Shown: positions 24,390-37,194, counted from the stretch's first letter. The stretch: 64,000 nt of DNA from Macrosoma leucophasiata (GCA_036365455.1 JAWQUS010000007.1:17624001-17688000), one strand, 5' to 3'. Numbers and translations: made by a program. The notes: generated by a model not told the origin, from the letters alone.

Positions 24390-25721
24390 GAACAGCTGAA
24401 CCGATTTCATATCATATAAGTAGGTACTTTAATTCTTTGGATTTTTTAGTTGTTTTTCTCTTCCGTTGATACTCAAGAATTCTAAGCTGCTTTTTTCATC
24501 TCATGTTTCTCTAATAAATTGAGCTAATGAAGCTATCTAGTCTCTGTCTAGCCAAGAAATATCCGTGAATGCATTCTGATGCTAATAAACCTACGATCCT
24601 AAAATAAATATCTAGCCTCAATAAAATACTTCGCAACCATAGTCGCGTAATATTGATACAAGTATCATTGAGTAACTCGTGCATTTTTTGTCCATTCGTT
24701 TACAAACAGCTTAACATCCATACCTACTGTTGCCATTCAATAAACATCTGTGCTTATAATACTAAATTTCGATACGTTACGTAGGTTTATCGAAGTAAGT
24801 AGATCATTAGGTACACGAGGTGGAACAAGAAAACAGTTAAGATATTTTTGGGTACCCAAGTGAGAGTGCCCTGCCACGTCGGTTGTATGGAATAAAGACT
24901 AAAGTTATGTTGTCCGTCCCTCATGTCATAATCAAGTAAACAGACATAAAGATATATTTAAGTTAACAGTCCCAACAGATGACCGGTGAGTAGGTAGGTA
25001 CGTGGACGGGGAGCACCGGAATGAAAATGAACCTTCAACCAATCTCGGCCATTTTAGGATTCTCTGAATTCCGATTCGGGTTCACGGCGTTGCAGTGTTT
25101 ATAAACCGTCTTCAAAATTCTAATTAGTGAAGTTTTATATACCTACTTGTTAATCTTAAATAAATATTAAAATAAAAAATAAAAAAGCAATTAAATAACT
25201 TTTCAATCTGAGTGTACTTTTTCGTAACATTTAAAAGCATCGAGATAGAGAAAACAAATGAAAAATCGCGATCAGGCGATTCGTTAATATCTTAGAATGC
25301 CCAATTGACGAAATACCTAACAAATAGATTTAATTTCATTTTGTGTTTCACTATCTGGTTGCGTTCATGGCTAATTTCCTCCTCTGTCCAAGGAACTCTA
25401 CTCCATATAACTCGTATACTCGAAACAAGTACTTACGTATTTTTTGTACTAGTAGGTATATTTTTTTATTTGGTCATTCACTAAAGGTGTTGATAAGTGA
25501 ATTAGGTATATCGTTAGAAATAATTTAAAGCGTGAAAATGTAATTATACAATCAGTGCATGACAAAATTATTTACACATGGATATTATTACATTACAAGG
25601 AAGTATATAAACGACGAGACGTTTCAATTTAAATATCTTTACTGTATGACCATACAGGGCGGACTACACCATACGACATTCATTTAAACTGAGTAGGTAC
25701 ATAAAAATTATAATGTTATGG
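24390..25721. other. Gene-free stretch upstream of copy A
   Basis: AT-rich unique sequence. If the first exon of peptidase copy A is far upstream, this is intron; otherwise it is intergenic. No exon, RNA gene or repeat was recognised. Confidence 0.4.
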
Positions 25722-25989
25722 AAGTGGCAAACAAGCATGCAGTTCACATTGATGTTAAGTGATGACTGCAGCCTATAGACACCCACACAAAGACCAAGGT
25801 CAAAATGCAGATGCGTTGCCACTCCTGAGGCCTAAGGTGTTATGCCTCTGTGCCGGAAATTACAGGGCCGTACATTACCACCTGACCGGAACACGATAGT
25901 GCTGAACACTACCATTTAGCGGCAAGTATATTAGGTAATGCGGTGGTGCCTAAGCCCGCGAGCTCCGTCACTGGAGCTCTATCACCAGT
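25722..25989 (-). repeat. S1 SINE, nearly full length
   Basis: Reverse-orientation copy; the end GGAGCTCTATCACCAGT is the family start. Very similar to the copies at 40497-40779 and 49599-49884. Confidence 0.75.
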
Positions 25990-26079
25990 AAATAGCGAAA
26001 TAGAATTCAATAATATTATGGTTCTGTATTAACTATCACAGAGATACCTATAAGGTCCTATAACCGAGGTACCTATAAC

Positions 26080-26216
26080 GACCAAAGTCTCAGGAGTAGC
26101 AAAGCAACTGCATTTTGACTATTTTTGACCTTTGGTTCTTGTGTAGATATCTATAAGGTGCAGTCATCACATCATCCGTGAGACCTATTTGCCACCTATG
26201 TCGCATTAAAAAAACC
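26080..26216 (+). repeat. S1 SINE, diverged 3-prime part
   Basis: TCTCAGGAGTAGCAAAGCAA, CTGCATTTTGAC and GTGCAGTCATCAC retain the family order. It is an old copy. Confidence 0.5.
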
Positions 26217-26474
26217 TCTTAATTATTATTCAGTCATGATGTCAAGTTGTAATCATTTGAAACCATTCCTATGAAACCGTTCAAGTATTACAGAAGCACA
26301 TAAATATAATAAATCTTCTGATGTTATACCTACTTGCTTTAAGTACTTTTAAAATGTATGAACTAATAAATGTATAACATATGAATTAAGTAAAATAAAA
26401 TCAGTGTTCTATGGCAAACCTGAGAACGGTAGGTACCTACCTGCTTATAATTTATTATTTATATTAACTAGGTA

Positions 26475-26720
26475 CTAGCTGACCCGGTAAACTTCGTATT
26501 GTCTCACAGTGAATTAATGTGTCAAAGGTTTGATAGATACGGACTATTTGTATGTGAAAATAAAATTGTGTTTTTGACTGTTTCCCTTCAATTTCTTCCT
26601 ATTTTCTTACATTTTAAACCTTCCCTGGACTTTCAAAAATCATTCAAAACCAAAATTAGCCAAATCGGTAAAGCCGTTCTCGAGTTTTAGCGAGACTAAC
26701 GAACTGCAATTGATTTTAAT
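26475..26720 (-). mobile_element. Interspersed repeat beginning CTAGCTGACCCGG
   Basis: Reverse copy of the repeat at 2330-2577 and 34655-34839. It runs from CTAGCTGACCCGGTAAAC through AAGCCGTTCTCGAGTTTTAG. Confidence 0.55.
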
Positions 26721-26739
26721 ATATATAGATATAGATTTG

Positions 26740-27335
26740 GATAGCAACCCTATCATTGATGCTTCTAATTCATTGGATAGGTACCTATAGGTATGATAAT
26801 ACTAAACGATATAATGTATTTACAGATTGCTTGTTTCCTTACATGTTGCCTTGAAACAGTAGGTAAATCTACAAGCACCTTTTACAAATCTGTTTCGGTA
26901 TGTAGGTACCTACCCTTTTACTTTTAATTAAATAGATTTTTAATAGAGAGAACCTCTTAGCACATAAGTAAAATCATTGTTCATAGACATGATTTGTTAA
27001 ATGTAGGTGTAACACACCCAATAAAATTCCAAGAAGGAAGGATATAGGTACCTATTTGAATTAGGTAGGTAATTCGTAAACGCCGGTAATTTAAGGAAAA
27101 TTATTTAGTTTTCTGTGAATTATTATAAAGTTATACTTACAGCATTGTTTTGAAATACCTATTTAAATACGGGTTTGGTAATAGGTAATGGTGTACACAT
27201 TGCATTGTTTACATCTATAAACTTTGATCTTGGTCAGTTTCACATTAAAATATCAATCACATACCTATGTAGTATATAAGAAAACTGCAACTTTTTATTT
27301 ACCGATCTAAAGTTATTTCGGTAAATACCTAATAA
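26740..27335. other. Gene-free stretch
   Basis: AT-rich DNA rich in GGTACCTA-type short motifs. Nothing supportable was found. Confidence 0.4.
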
Positions 27336-27645
27336 GGGTGGTAGATTTCCAGTGACGGAGCTCGCATTAGGCACCACAGCATTATCTAGGTAGGTATGCA
27401 ACTTTACTGCTTTTTAAACTTTAATGCTTTCAAAGCTTTCGTATTCCAATAAGGTGGTAATGTACCACCCTATAATTTTCAGCACAGAGACATAGACATA
27501 CAACAACTTAGACCTCAGGAGTATCAACGCACATGCACTGAAATCTCTGGTTTTATGCAATGTTTATAATCTACAGTACCTATTCGTTTACTATCAATGT
27601 GAACGGTAAAATTGTTTGCCATTTCATGGCATTTACAAAAAAAGA
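27336..27645 (+). repeat. S1 SINE, diverged full-length copy
   Basis: Starts GGTGGTAGATTTCCAGTGAC and ends GCCATTTCATGGCATTTAC before an A-rich tail. Many substitutions make it one of the oldest copies. Confidence 0.6.
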
Positions 27646-28026
27646 AAAATAAGAAATTAATTATTTTATTAACTACACGTCATTAATGCACCTTACACTC
27701 AATAATTTTATTTAATATATTAACACACGAATCCTGTTAAACAAACAAATTCAACACAGCCGTTAAGATATCAACAATATTTAAGTTAACATTAGATATA
27801 CCAACCATAATTATTTTTGTGAATGAAATCAACGGTCACAGGACGAGAGTATCCTCAATCGGTTAAGTGGTCCACACAGATAGCATCACAACAACAATAC
27901 TGTGTCCACGTCTCACACAAGTACTCAGGACGCGACGCGGTCACCGACTGCGCACACGCATCTCGGACGACATACCTACTTCCAATATAGAATATTCTTT
28001 CGAAAACTGGTTCTTCATTGAGGTGA

Positions 28027-28069
28027 TTTTAATGATTACAGTACAGGCCCTGTACTATAATCATTAAAA
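28027..28069. repeat. Short palindrome
   Basis: TTTTAATGATTACAGTACAG is followed at once by its near-inverse CTGTACTATAATCATTAAAA. It has a tight loop with one mismatch. Confidence 0.6.
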
Positions 28070-30218
28070 TTACACTTCTTCACACACACACTACAGGCCA
28101 AAGAACGAAAGAACTGCAAAATTACTGAAAACCGCACATTAAAAAAAATTGTCTTAAGTGTTCACATTATCAGCTATTATGTTTTATGGATGATTAAGTT
28201 ATAAAACTTAAAGAATGTTTAAATAAATAATAGTCTAATAAAAAAATGATTAACCGCTTCCGAACGGTCGAAATCTGAAACGTCACTCAATTTTAAGTGT
28301 TTAGGCAATTAAGTCTTTATGTCGCTATAAAAGACGTAAAAACCGAGATAAATGTTAATTAGTGTTATTTCAAAATTACTGAAGATAGCTGTGATTTTAT
28401 CACTACATAAGTACTGTTGCTAATCCTAAAATCCCAAGTCCTCGGGATCTATTGTCAATCGGGTCGGGGAAAGAAGTGCCAAGTGACGGCAAATATCAAT
28501 GGAATGGTCCGCTATTGCACAAGATTTCACAACATTAGGTATTGAAGTCTCTTAAGAGTATCCCAGAGGAATGAAAATATTACAAGCGTGAACTTACATT
28601 TTCATCATCAATGAGACCCTAATATTCTTAAGCACTTTAGTTTACAATACGCTAAGGCTAAGGCTATAGTTTAAGGTTAATGACATCTCAGCTACTAATT
28701 ACTTCTAATAATGATAATAAAACGTTTAAGATAAGTCAATATGATTAACTATGACATCGACGACAAAACGCAGCTAGTTCTATCGTCGATGGTGTCGAGA
28801 CATTGCTAATAATAAGCACGCTTGTTTCGTCGCGTATTAGCATGCTTGTTTCAAGCATGCCAATAAGCATGCCGTTTATGAGCATGTGTAACTGTAGCAT
28901 TCCTCTTTTAAAATCCTATGTACCTAATAGATAACCTACTGAATTGACAGTTTACTTCGAAATAATAGCTGTTGTCGTTTAACTTGTAGCTATTCGTACA
29001 ATATGCGCAAAACTTATAACCCATAGACTGAAGTTATCTGCCTAAACTTCTCTCCAATCTTAACAGATTGTTTGCGCATGCAACTCGCGACAACCACACA
29101 GACGAGAAATAAAGCTAGCTTCAATGTTGACCTGATGAAAGCAAACTACTGCCACGTTCTTCTACTCGAAAATCCCTTGTTTACCATAAAATCGCCCACT
29201 TTGCAGTTGTAACTTACTTCACGGACCCATCTAAGTTCAGCGCGTATTGTAAAGTACACTACTATGATTTCTACGTAACTCCACATCTGTACCCGAAGGC
29301 GTACCTACCTCAGTGGAGGTATACATTAATGAATACATGCAAACGTCCACGATTCGCCACTTACGCTTTTTTGTCCCATGTAATAGATGTAGAGTCTACT
29401 ATTGAAATAATTGGGTGGTCTGTGATGATTGATGGACTCACGGATCCATAATCTGCAATCTATGAACAATAGTATAAAGTATACGGTGTGGCGGCATAAA
29501 GGCGATTTACACATTCAGATTTTCGAGTGACCGTGACCACAACCTGCCTTGGGGACTGGACCTGGATCTGGATGCACCTGATGGAACCCGTGACCTATCG
29601 AGTCAAGCGGTCGTTCATAATCAATCGACTAAACGGATCGAAAAAACGTTGAAATTGATTATTGGTTTTCAAATCTAATTAAACTGATTGCGAAAATAAT
29701 CGCGTTACCTACTTTTAGCACGGCTTTCTGTCTCAGCGTGTGCTAGTCTATGAGGTAAACATGGTGACGTAACGCCACCGGCAATCCGGGCAGTCGTCAT
29801 AAATGCAGTTATGTGAGCACGTATTACACAAGACCTTTCGAATGTCTCTGCACAATACAATAACATACACAAGGCGAGTTTTTGCGGCAATACAAACGCT
29901 TATTATACGTTTGTAGAATTTGCGACTGGCGTGACCTATGTATGAATTTGATAACGGAATGATATCGTTGGTGATTCTTTGGGTTCCGTCGCGGAATCCT
30001 TATAGTTTTGCCATGTTGTATTGTATGTCGTGTCTCAAGACTCAATAATGCGTTCAACTTTTATTCCTTTCCGGTTTAAAATACTCGTATTTTTTAACAA
30101 AAACCCTCTTCCGAATCAAAGCCCAATGTAAAAGAGTATTGCAAAGTTCTCTAAATAAGTATACTGCACGGAATGGGAGAAGGGGTGTGGAGATAGGAGA
30201 TAAACGAAAAGTATTTTT
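28070..30218. other. Gene-free stretch between repeats
   Basis: No exon could be supported. It includes a small T1 SINE scrap (29335-29385, minus; CACGATTCGCCACTTACGC) and a GCATGC-rich hairpin near 28841-28865. A weak candidate ATG with a donor (29185-29187, minus) is discussed under peptidase copy A. Confidence 0.35.
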
Positions 30219-30493
30219 ACTGGTGGTAGAGCTCCAGTGACGGAGCTCGCGGGCGTAGGCACCACCGCATTACCTAATATACTTGCCGCTGAATAGTAGT
30301 GTTCAGCACTATCGTGATCCGGTCAGGTGGTAATGTACGGACCTGTAATTTCCGGCACAGAGGCATAACACCTTAGGCCTTAGGAGTGGTAACGCATCTG
30401 CATTTTGACCTAAGTCTTTGTGTGGATGTCTATAGGCTGCAGTCATCACATAACATCAATGTGAACTGCATGCTTGTTTGCCACGTCCATTAA
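30219..30493 (+). repeat. S1 SINE, full length
   Basis: Starts ACTGGTGGTAGAGCTCCAGT and runs to GTTTGCCACGTCCATTAATC. It is close to the family consensus. Confidence 0.8.
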
Positions 30494-30939
30494 TCATTTT
30501 TTTTTTTGTATTATGGCATCGCTATTACGCATATTGCCAGTGTCAAGTAAAATTATATTTCGTATTCGCAAGCATCGTAAAAGTAAGAGTCAGTCGGTCA
30601 ATTATAAGTCAGTCAGTCAGAGTCACAGTCAGTAATTCGAGTAAAGCGATGGCTACCTGAACATTTCAAATGAAGTTTTGGAGGCAAACTGAAAAGCCGT
30701 GTTTTTGCCGTGTTTTCGCCACTAAAAATCACTACCACCACCAACGCCACCACCAGAGTCACCAACAACACCTATTACCGTTATCCGTTATTATTATCGA
30801 GCAAAAATATACGAAAAAAAAACACGTTTATTGTATGCCCCCTTGGACCTCTTAACATTTTCATTTTCTTATTTTTAGTAATTAATTTTGTCTTTATAGC
30901 GATATCAGAAATGCATAATTTGTGAAAATGTTAGCTTTC

Positions 30940-31066
30940 TATCTATCACTTTTTATAAGCAACAGGCTGGTGACAGATGGACGGACGGACGGACAGACAG
31001 ACAGACAGCGGAGGATTAGTAATCCGTAGGGTCCGTTTTTACCTTTTAGGTACGAAACCCCCTAAA
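30940..31066 (+). repeat. Repeat tail with GGAC/AGAC run
   Basis: A (GGAC)n(AGAC)n run and GGGTCCGTTTTTACC, then TAGGTACGAAACCCC, resemble the common lepidopteran 'gggtaccgtttttacc' repeat end. It is inserted in retroposon U copy 1. Confidence 0.45.
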
Positions 31067-31094
31067 AGATTGAACCAAGATACAGAATAGCTTA

Positions 31095-31402
31095 AAAATA
31101 TTCGATATGATTCTTTAAATTGACATATTTTTTTTTATTTCTGAACCGATTTACATGAAACAAACACTAAATGTTAAGTGAAACTTAATAAGCCGTTTCT
31201 GATATTAACGTGCACAAACACACAGACAAACATACATTTTTCCGAGATAAAAAGTACCCAGTGTTGTGCGCCAAACGTTAAAGTTTCATCGTAATCGGAC
31301 CGGTAGATTTTGTGTGATGCTTGAACAAACAGACAGACAGACAGACAAAAATTTTTCTAATCACACATTTGTGTTCGGTATCGATCTAGTAACATCCCCT
31401 GG
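31095..31402 (+). repeat. Interspersed repeat ending GGTATCGATCTAGTAACA
   Basis: AACCGATTTACATGAAACAA, CATCGTAATCGGACCGGTAG, an (ACAG)n run and TTCGGTATCGATCTAGTAAC form a familiar lepidopteran repeat. The class is not known to me. Confidence 0.45.
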
Positions 31403-31559
31403 TATGAATTTTTTAAATATTTTCAATGTACAGAATTAACACTTCTACAGTTTTATTATTAGTATAGAAGATAACTCAAAAATACACTAAGAAAATTAAA
31501 TAAAATAAGAGCACCACACGCCTCTTTCAAGGTTCCCGCCAAAAAAAAACCCATGTCAT

Positions 31560-32340
31560 GTTTACAAAATATGAAACGGGTAAACCATCCCGCAGCTCCA
31601 ACGTAATTTGAGAACAAGATGCAGACAGTCATGCCCATCTTCTTTGCTACTCCACAGGATGATTAGCATCCCGACACTCGATGCATATATAAATTGTGGT
31701 ATACCTACAGTTATTCTAAAACATGGTAAAATTAAACAAAACTGTTTTACAAACCAACATCCGAAAAATCTATAACTCATTTCGCCCAGAATTGACACAT
31801 CCAGCAACTGTCGCTGGCGAGTTCAACCCCCGGTTTTGTGTTTAAAAAACACTCACACACGAGTATTTGCCCGTGTTTATAAATACAGCTCATGCTACAA
31901 GGAAATCTACAAGGAATGAGAAGCTATGCATGGTCATTATTTATTTTTTATCGTGATTCGTGGTCACTCATGTGCAACGTATTTATATGCGCAATAATTC
32001 ACACACCGAGAACGCAAATCTTAGAATAGATAAAGTGCCGACAACGCCTTCATGTCATTTTAGAAATAGATATATTATTATGCGCTATTAGTATTTATCA
32101 GTTCGAGAAAATTTCTACAAGAATAAATCTAGTAACCGACAAAAAAAATATATTATTAAATTAATTAAATCGCTAACGCAGCGAATTAGATGATTAATTA
32201 GAAGATTCAGCAGTAGGTTTAAGATATAAATCAGCACGCTGGTGGGTAAAACCTAAGACCAAAGGACCAAATTTTCTAAAATATCGTAAACACGCCTGTA
32301 ATATTCGAGGGCTTAGGCAGAGACAGACAGAGACAGGGGT
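31560..32340. other. Gene-free stretch
   Basis: Unique AT-rich sequence. No feature could be supported. Confidence 0.4.
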
Positions 32341-32556
32341 GCAAACATCCACGATTCGCCGGTTACGTTTTGGCCCATGTACCTAACAATTGGCGAGCCT
32401 GTTGACATATCCGGGCACATTACCAAAACTCCGAAGTACTGGCAAACTGCCAGAAAATAGAAACTTCCAGAAAATAGAAAAAACCCAATAGAACTGGAGA
32501 TAAAGGATTTTACACCATTATCTCTAATAACTTGCGAACCGGGAATCGAACCTTGA
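32341..32556 (-). repeat. T1 SINE, minus copy
   Basis: CACGATTCGCCGGTTACG, GGGCACATTACCAAAACTCC and GAACCGGGAATCGAACC are the reverse of the T1 body and B box. Confidence 0.7.
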
Positions 32557-32789
32557 TTGTTAGAGAAATCCTATATACGAGTACTTCAAGTGCTGAATGT
32601 AGAAGAAGTAAGTACGAGATATTTATAAGGACAAAGATATACTCGTATGGCGCTCCACGCGCACTCCGTAGTCTGCGTACCCAGTAATGAACTTATACAT
32701 TTAATTATTGCTAAACCTTACCTACGTAAAGGCAATTGATTTATTGTGTCTTATATTTATTTTTCATAATAACACATGTGAGTGAATTT

Positions 32790-32896
32790 AGAAAATAAAA
32801 AAAAATGGAAAGAAAAATTTGATTTCGGGTAGGGGTTGAACTTGCGACTTTAGGATAATCAGTCCGGCCACTTTACCTCTAAACAACCGAAGCCCC
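32790..32896 (-). repeat. tRNA-derived SINE, same family as 1-72
   Basis: Minus strand: GGGGCTTCGGTTGTTTAGAG, then a B box AAGTTCAACCCC, then the tail CAAATTTTTCTTTCCATT. The head and tail together define the family seen at 1-72 and 239-295. Confidence 0.65.
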
Positions 32897-33099
32897 ACTG
32901 TGACCCCCACTGATTCATTATACTTCAGTTAGAAATCTTCGTCGAGTTAATAAAATACTCATATCTTTCTATACTTTGATATATAGGTAGGTAGCGTCCG
33001 GGTGCAAATCAAAAAGGACGAATCAGGTAGGACAGCCCTTAAAAAATTTCAAAAGGTCGCTACGATCTCACTTCACTTTCGTAACGTCTGAATTTTGGA

Positions 33100-33220
33100 T
33101 AGGAGATCGTGGTGGAGCCCTAAGGGTTCAACCCTATATAGAAACTTTAGATTTGGTGGAGAGACTCAACAGGGTGCAAGGTATCTGCCACTCGATTAAC
33201 TGCAAAAATGCTCTATTTGG

Positions 33221-33259
<39 letters not shown>

Positions 33260-33525
33260 AACTCTGGCAGTGAATGACTAGAAATGTCTCTTTTTTCTTT
33301 TCTCTACACTCCTTGTTATCAGTTTGTAAAAGAGGAAATGAGACATTATACTGATATACTTAACCTGCATTAGTATATTAAATTTAGTTTTACCTTAGTG
33401 ATATTCTTCATCCTAATTTTTCTAGTCTGTAAATTGACATGTTATTTGTTAGTTTTTGACGATTCATAAGTAGTGCTTGTCATCCTAAATGAATAAATAG
33501 ATTTTTTACTCTGATTCTGATCTGA
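33100..33525 (+). mobile_element. LINE 3-prime region with (TC)n and ATTCTGATT tail
   Basis: A short frame around 33160-33210 reads LVERLNRVQGICHSIN, reverse-transcriptase-like. It is followed by a (TC)n run at 33223-33257 and a 3-prime UTR ending GAATAAATAG ... CTCTGATTCTGAT. The same UTR occurs inverted at 52965-53290. Confidence 0.6.
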
Positions 33526-33529
33526 TATA

Positions 33530-34289
33530 AGGTCTACTTACTGCCGTCGAGGCGCGGTTGTGTCCCTACAAATGTATAAAATAGCCAAGCGTCTGTTGCA
33601 GTACGACAGCCGCACTGCTCCGGTGCCGAAGAAGGACGACACATAACTTCTATTTTGAAATAACCCTTATGTTTTCGCGAACTACTCTCGTTGAAATACT
33701 TAGAAATCAGATATAAGCTTCGAGATACAACCTACCCGACTACATTCAGTGCCCTCTGTTACTACCAGCAATAAATTACAGTACTTAATAGTCCGCTTTA
33801 ATTCTGTAATGCAAGATTATTGGGCTTTCAAATTACCTCTTACATAGGTTGTTAAATAATTATCATTTTTATAATTTATTGCAGTTATTGCTCCTACAAT
33901 CGATCAAAACTCATTCCCAGTGCCCGCGGCAGCGTTAAGTCTCAAACGGCTATTCTATATGTATTTCACAAGAGGACAGTGCGCTCCTTGTGCTATATAA
34001 GTACAAGACCCATAGATGCGTATCCGCTACATTGAGCTGATAATTACAAAGGTCAATGATCCGCTACAAATCTATTGTATAATCGTCGATAGCCGTTTCC
34101 CTTTCACTTTCGTCGGGCGCCAGCCTCCGGTGCATTGAAAAGGTCGGTTATATCATCTCATAATATGTTTAGATGACATCGATCTATAATTTTATTACTT
34201 GCTCCTTCATTCGTTTTAAAATATCTTTGTCATCGGAAAAAGCAAGCTGATTGAATGCTCTGATTATTCGAACAGTTATTACTGGTCTT
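33530..34289. other. Gene-free stretch
   Basis: Moderately GC-rich patches, but no exon or repeat that I can name. Confidence 0.35.
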
Positions 34290-34465
34290 ACTGGTGGAAG
34301 AGCTCTAGTGACGGAACTCGCGGGTATAGGCACCAAGGCATTACCTAATCTACTCGTACTTCCCGCTAAATGGAAGTGTTCAACATTATCGTGCTCCAGT
34401 CAGGTGGTAATGTATGGTCCTGTAATTTCTGGCACAGGGGCATAAGAGCTTAGACTTCAGGAGTC
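34290..34465 (+). repeat. S1 SINE, 3-prime truncated
   Basis: Starts ACTGGTGGAAGAGCTCTAGT and stops after CTTCAGGAGTC, so the tail half is missing. Confidence 0.7.
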
Positions 34466-34654
34466 CTCATGCTCAGATACCTTAGAACTCTGTTTCGTTA
34501 CACAAAGAAAAATATGAAGATCCAGATTGTCGTGAATGTGTGGACAGCATGACAGTTTCCTCGATCCTTTTATACACTTTTTAACACAGGCCAAAAATTA
34601 ACTTTATCTAGTCTATGTCTATATATATATATATATATATAGTTAGTATAGTTA

Positions 34655-34839
34655 GTCTCGCTAAAACTCGAGAACGGCTGGACCGATTTGGATAATTTTG
34701 GTTTTGAATGATTTTTGGAAATTGAAGGGAAATAGTAAAAACCACAATTTTATTTTCTGATACAAATAGTCCGTATCTGTCAAACCTTTTGACGCATTAT
34801 TTCATTCTGAGGCAATACGAAGTTTGCCGAGTCAGCTAG
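34655..34839 (+). mobile_element. Interspersed repeat ending GAGTCAGCTAG
   Basis: Runs from TCTCGCTAAAACTCGAGAAC to AAGTTTGCCGAGTCAGCTAG before T. Preceded by a (TA)n run at 34620-34641. Relative of 2330-2577 and 26475-26720. Confidence 0.55.
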
Positions 34840-35332
34840 TCTCTTAAAAATATGTAAATTTTGTCAGAGATGTAACAAAGGACAACCTTATAAAAATCTA
34901 ACTTGAAAAAAAAAATCTTAATCACCTACTGAAGAGAAGACCTATGTAAGTACGAGGGGCTAAAAGCCAAAGATGTTAAAACTCTTCTTACATCTTTGCT
35001 AAAAGCTATAATATTTACAAAGAACATGCAGGCAGATAATAAAGGACCAACACACATCGATACGATCTTTAAAGTCCAAACGAGTATTTAATGAAGAAAT
35101 AATGTACGCCATATAGAAAACAGTATTTAATAGTTCATTCTTAGTAATTACATTTAAAAAAAGTTAGAGTGTAGGTATACCAGTTCACGTCAATGCAGGT
35201 TTCATTTAAGACTGCTACAAGTAAGTTATTCGACAAATCTTAAACCAAGTATTAAAAAATGTCAATCGTATGTTTGATAGTCATGAAAACATTCCTACTC
35301 GTTTTGAAAAATTATTTGTTTGTTATTTTTTT

Positions 35333-35633
35333 ACTGGTGGTAGAGCTCCAGTGACGGAGCTCGCGGGCGTAGGCACCACCGCATTACCTAATGTACTTCC
35401 CGCTAAATGGTAGTGTTCAGCACTATCGTGTTCCGGTCAGGTGGTAATGTACGGCTCTGTAATTTCCGGCACAGAGGCATAACACCTTCAGCCTCAGGAA
35501 TGGTAACGCATCTGCATTTTGACCTTGGTCATTGTGTGAGTGTCTTTAGGCTGCAGTCATCACTTAACATCAATGTGAACTGCATGCTTGCTTGCCACTT
35601 CCATTACATAAAAAAAAAAAAAAAAAAAAAAAA
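35333..35633 (+). repeat. S1 SINE, full length with A tail
   Basis: Starts ACTGGTGGTAGAGCTCCAGT and ends CATTACAT plus a run of more than 20 A's. The long pure A tail makes it one of the youngest-looking copies. Confidence 0.85.
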
Positions 35634-35654
35634 TATTTGTTTCATGTTTGTTAA

Positions 35655-36083
35655 CGTAATGAGGAGTTTTGGCGGGAACCTTGAAAGAGGCGTATGGTGC
35701 TCTTATTTTATTTAATTTTCTTGGTGTATTTTTAAGTTATATTGAATAAAATTGGTGGCATTTTGTTTGATATAGGTTTATTACAGTGCCCGTGTATAGT
35801 GAAATAGAATAACAGTGCGAAAACACGACCTTTTAGGTTGCCTCCAAAACTTCAATGTAAATGTTCTAGTAAAGTAGCCATCGCTTTACTCTAATAACTT
35901 GACTTTACTTGACTGTAACTCACTTGACTGACATATTATACTTGATACTTACTTATCATACTTGATGACTATATTATGCTGGCTTTTACGCTGCTTGGAT
36001 AAATACGAAGTATCGTTTTACTTGACACTGGCAATATGCGTAATAGCGATGCCATTAAATAAAAAATAAAAAAAAAAAAACGT
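35655..36083 (+). mobile_element. Retroposon U, copy 2
   Basis: Starts near GAGTTTTGGCGGGAACC and includes GGTTGCCTCCAAAACTTC. It ends GGCAATATGCGTAATAGCGA, then TGCCATTAAAT and an A tail. Inverted relative to copy 1 (30495-31552). No ORF was seen. Confidence 0.6.
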
Positions 36084-36368
36084 AATGAGTCAGTGTTCGT
36101 TCTTTCATCATTTGAATGTACAATTAGCGGTGGGACGGGTCGCAATTTTATCGACCCGGGCGACCCGAATTAATATAGACGCTAGCCCGGGTTGCATCTC
36201 GGGTTGATTCGGGTTGAAATATAAATAAAAAGTACCTAGTATGAGAAATTACTTGCTTTGCAATGCCTTCATTGTTTGAGCTAAGTTCACAGTAGTTCAC
36301 ATGTCAACAATGAACCTTCGTAACCATACCTATACAGAAAAGCTGAACGATACTCTGGTTTTGTAGAA

Positions 36369-36463
36369 ATCTGTAGGCTGCAATCATCACATGACATCCG
36401 TGTACAAACTACATGCATGTTCGCTTAGTTTGCCACCATCACTCCATTAGAAAAAAATCAAAA
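36369..36463 (+). repeat. S1 SINE scrap inside the hAT element
   Basis: GTAGGCTGCAATCATCACAT and AGTTTGCCACCATCACTCC match the S1 3-prime end. Confidence 0.45.
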
Positions 36464-37194
36464 CATAACATTGTAAGAACGCGCTAAATTCGTATTGTGT
36501 TAATGTACTTACTTCAAATATTATAACGCGTTACCTCTTACTGGCTCTTACTCTATGACGTAGTGTGAGTGAAAGATAAAATATAGGTAGGTATACCAAC
36601 TTCAACACCGCGTCCTTTTTTCTTATTGAATGTCCAATGTCCATTAGGAAGATGACGATGATTAGATAGTTCCATAAGAAATAATTAATATGATAAGATG
36701 AGTCCAGTGAAGTGATGGGGATTTTACTAGAAACTTTTTATGGAGTTTTGAAAACAACACGACAAGTCACATTTTACCACAATAAATCACTTTCCTACAC
36801 TCTTATCCGTGGTCGAACGCTTTACGAAATAAAACTAATAAAAACCCGCCAAAACACCCAAGCAAAGTAAGACTAGAACGCTCACGCGCATGCGCGCTCC
36901 GTTTAAGGATGGCGATCAATTAATCGGCAGATGAATGTTTCGGACCAAAAAATCGTTTATTTAAATCGATCCACAGCACAGAATCAGAGAAAATAAGACA
37001 GGAAGCCAGATAATGACAGATACCTTATTTTTGGCTCATTTCTTATCCTTGGTTGAGTTCTTAGTATTACATAATACAAATCGAATATAAATTGATTAAG
37101 TGGAAAAATATAAATGTAAATTATAATAAAATAATAATCGATTCAAAGATCGATCTTTTTCAGAAAGAATTGCCATCCCTAGCTGCGCTCCACG

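Larger units (their letters stand above)
30495..31552 (-). mobile_element. Retroposon U, copy 1, interrupted
   Basis: Minus-strand copy of the element at 35655-36083. The A tail appears here as T's at 30497-30508, followed by GGCATCGCTATTACGCATAT. The other end, AGAGCACC then CAAGGTTCCCGCCAAAA, lies at 31508-31545. About 0.7 kb (30725-31455) has no counterpart in copy 2 and contains other repeats. Confidence 0.6.

Noticed and set aside
30478..30925. Three short plus-strand open frames
   Set aside because: They lie in retroposon U and a repeat tail. No conserved residues.
33223..33257. (TC)n run as a promoter or regulatory element
   Set aside because: It is the internal microsatellite of a LINE 3-prime region, not near a gene start.
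35407..35715. 102-codon open frame
   Set aside because: Runs through an S1 SINE and its A tail (a lysine run). Similar frames recur in other S1 copies.
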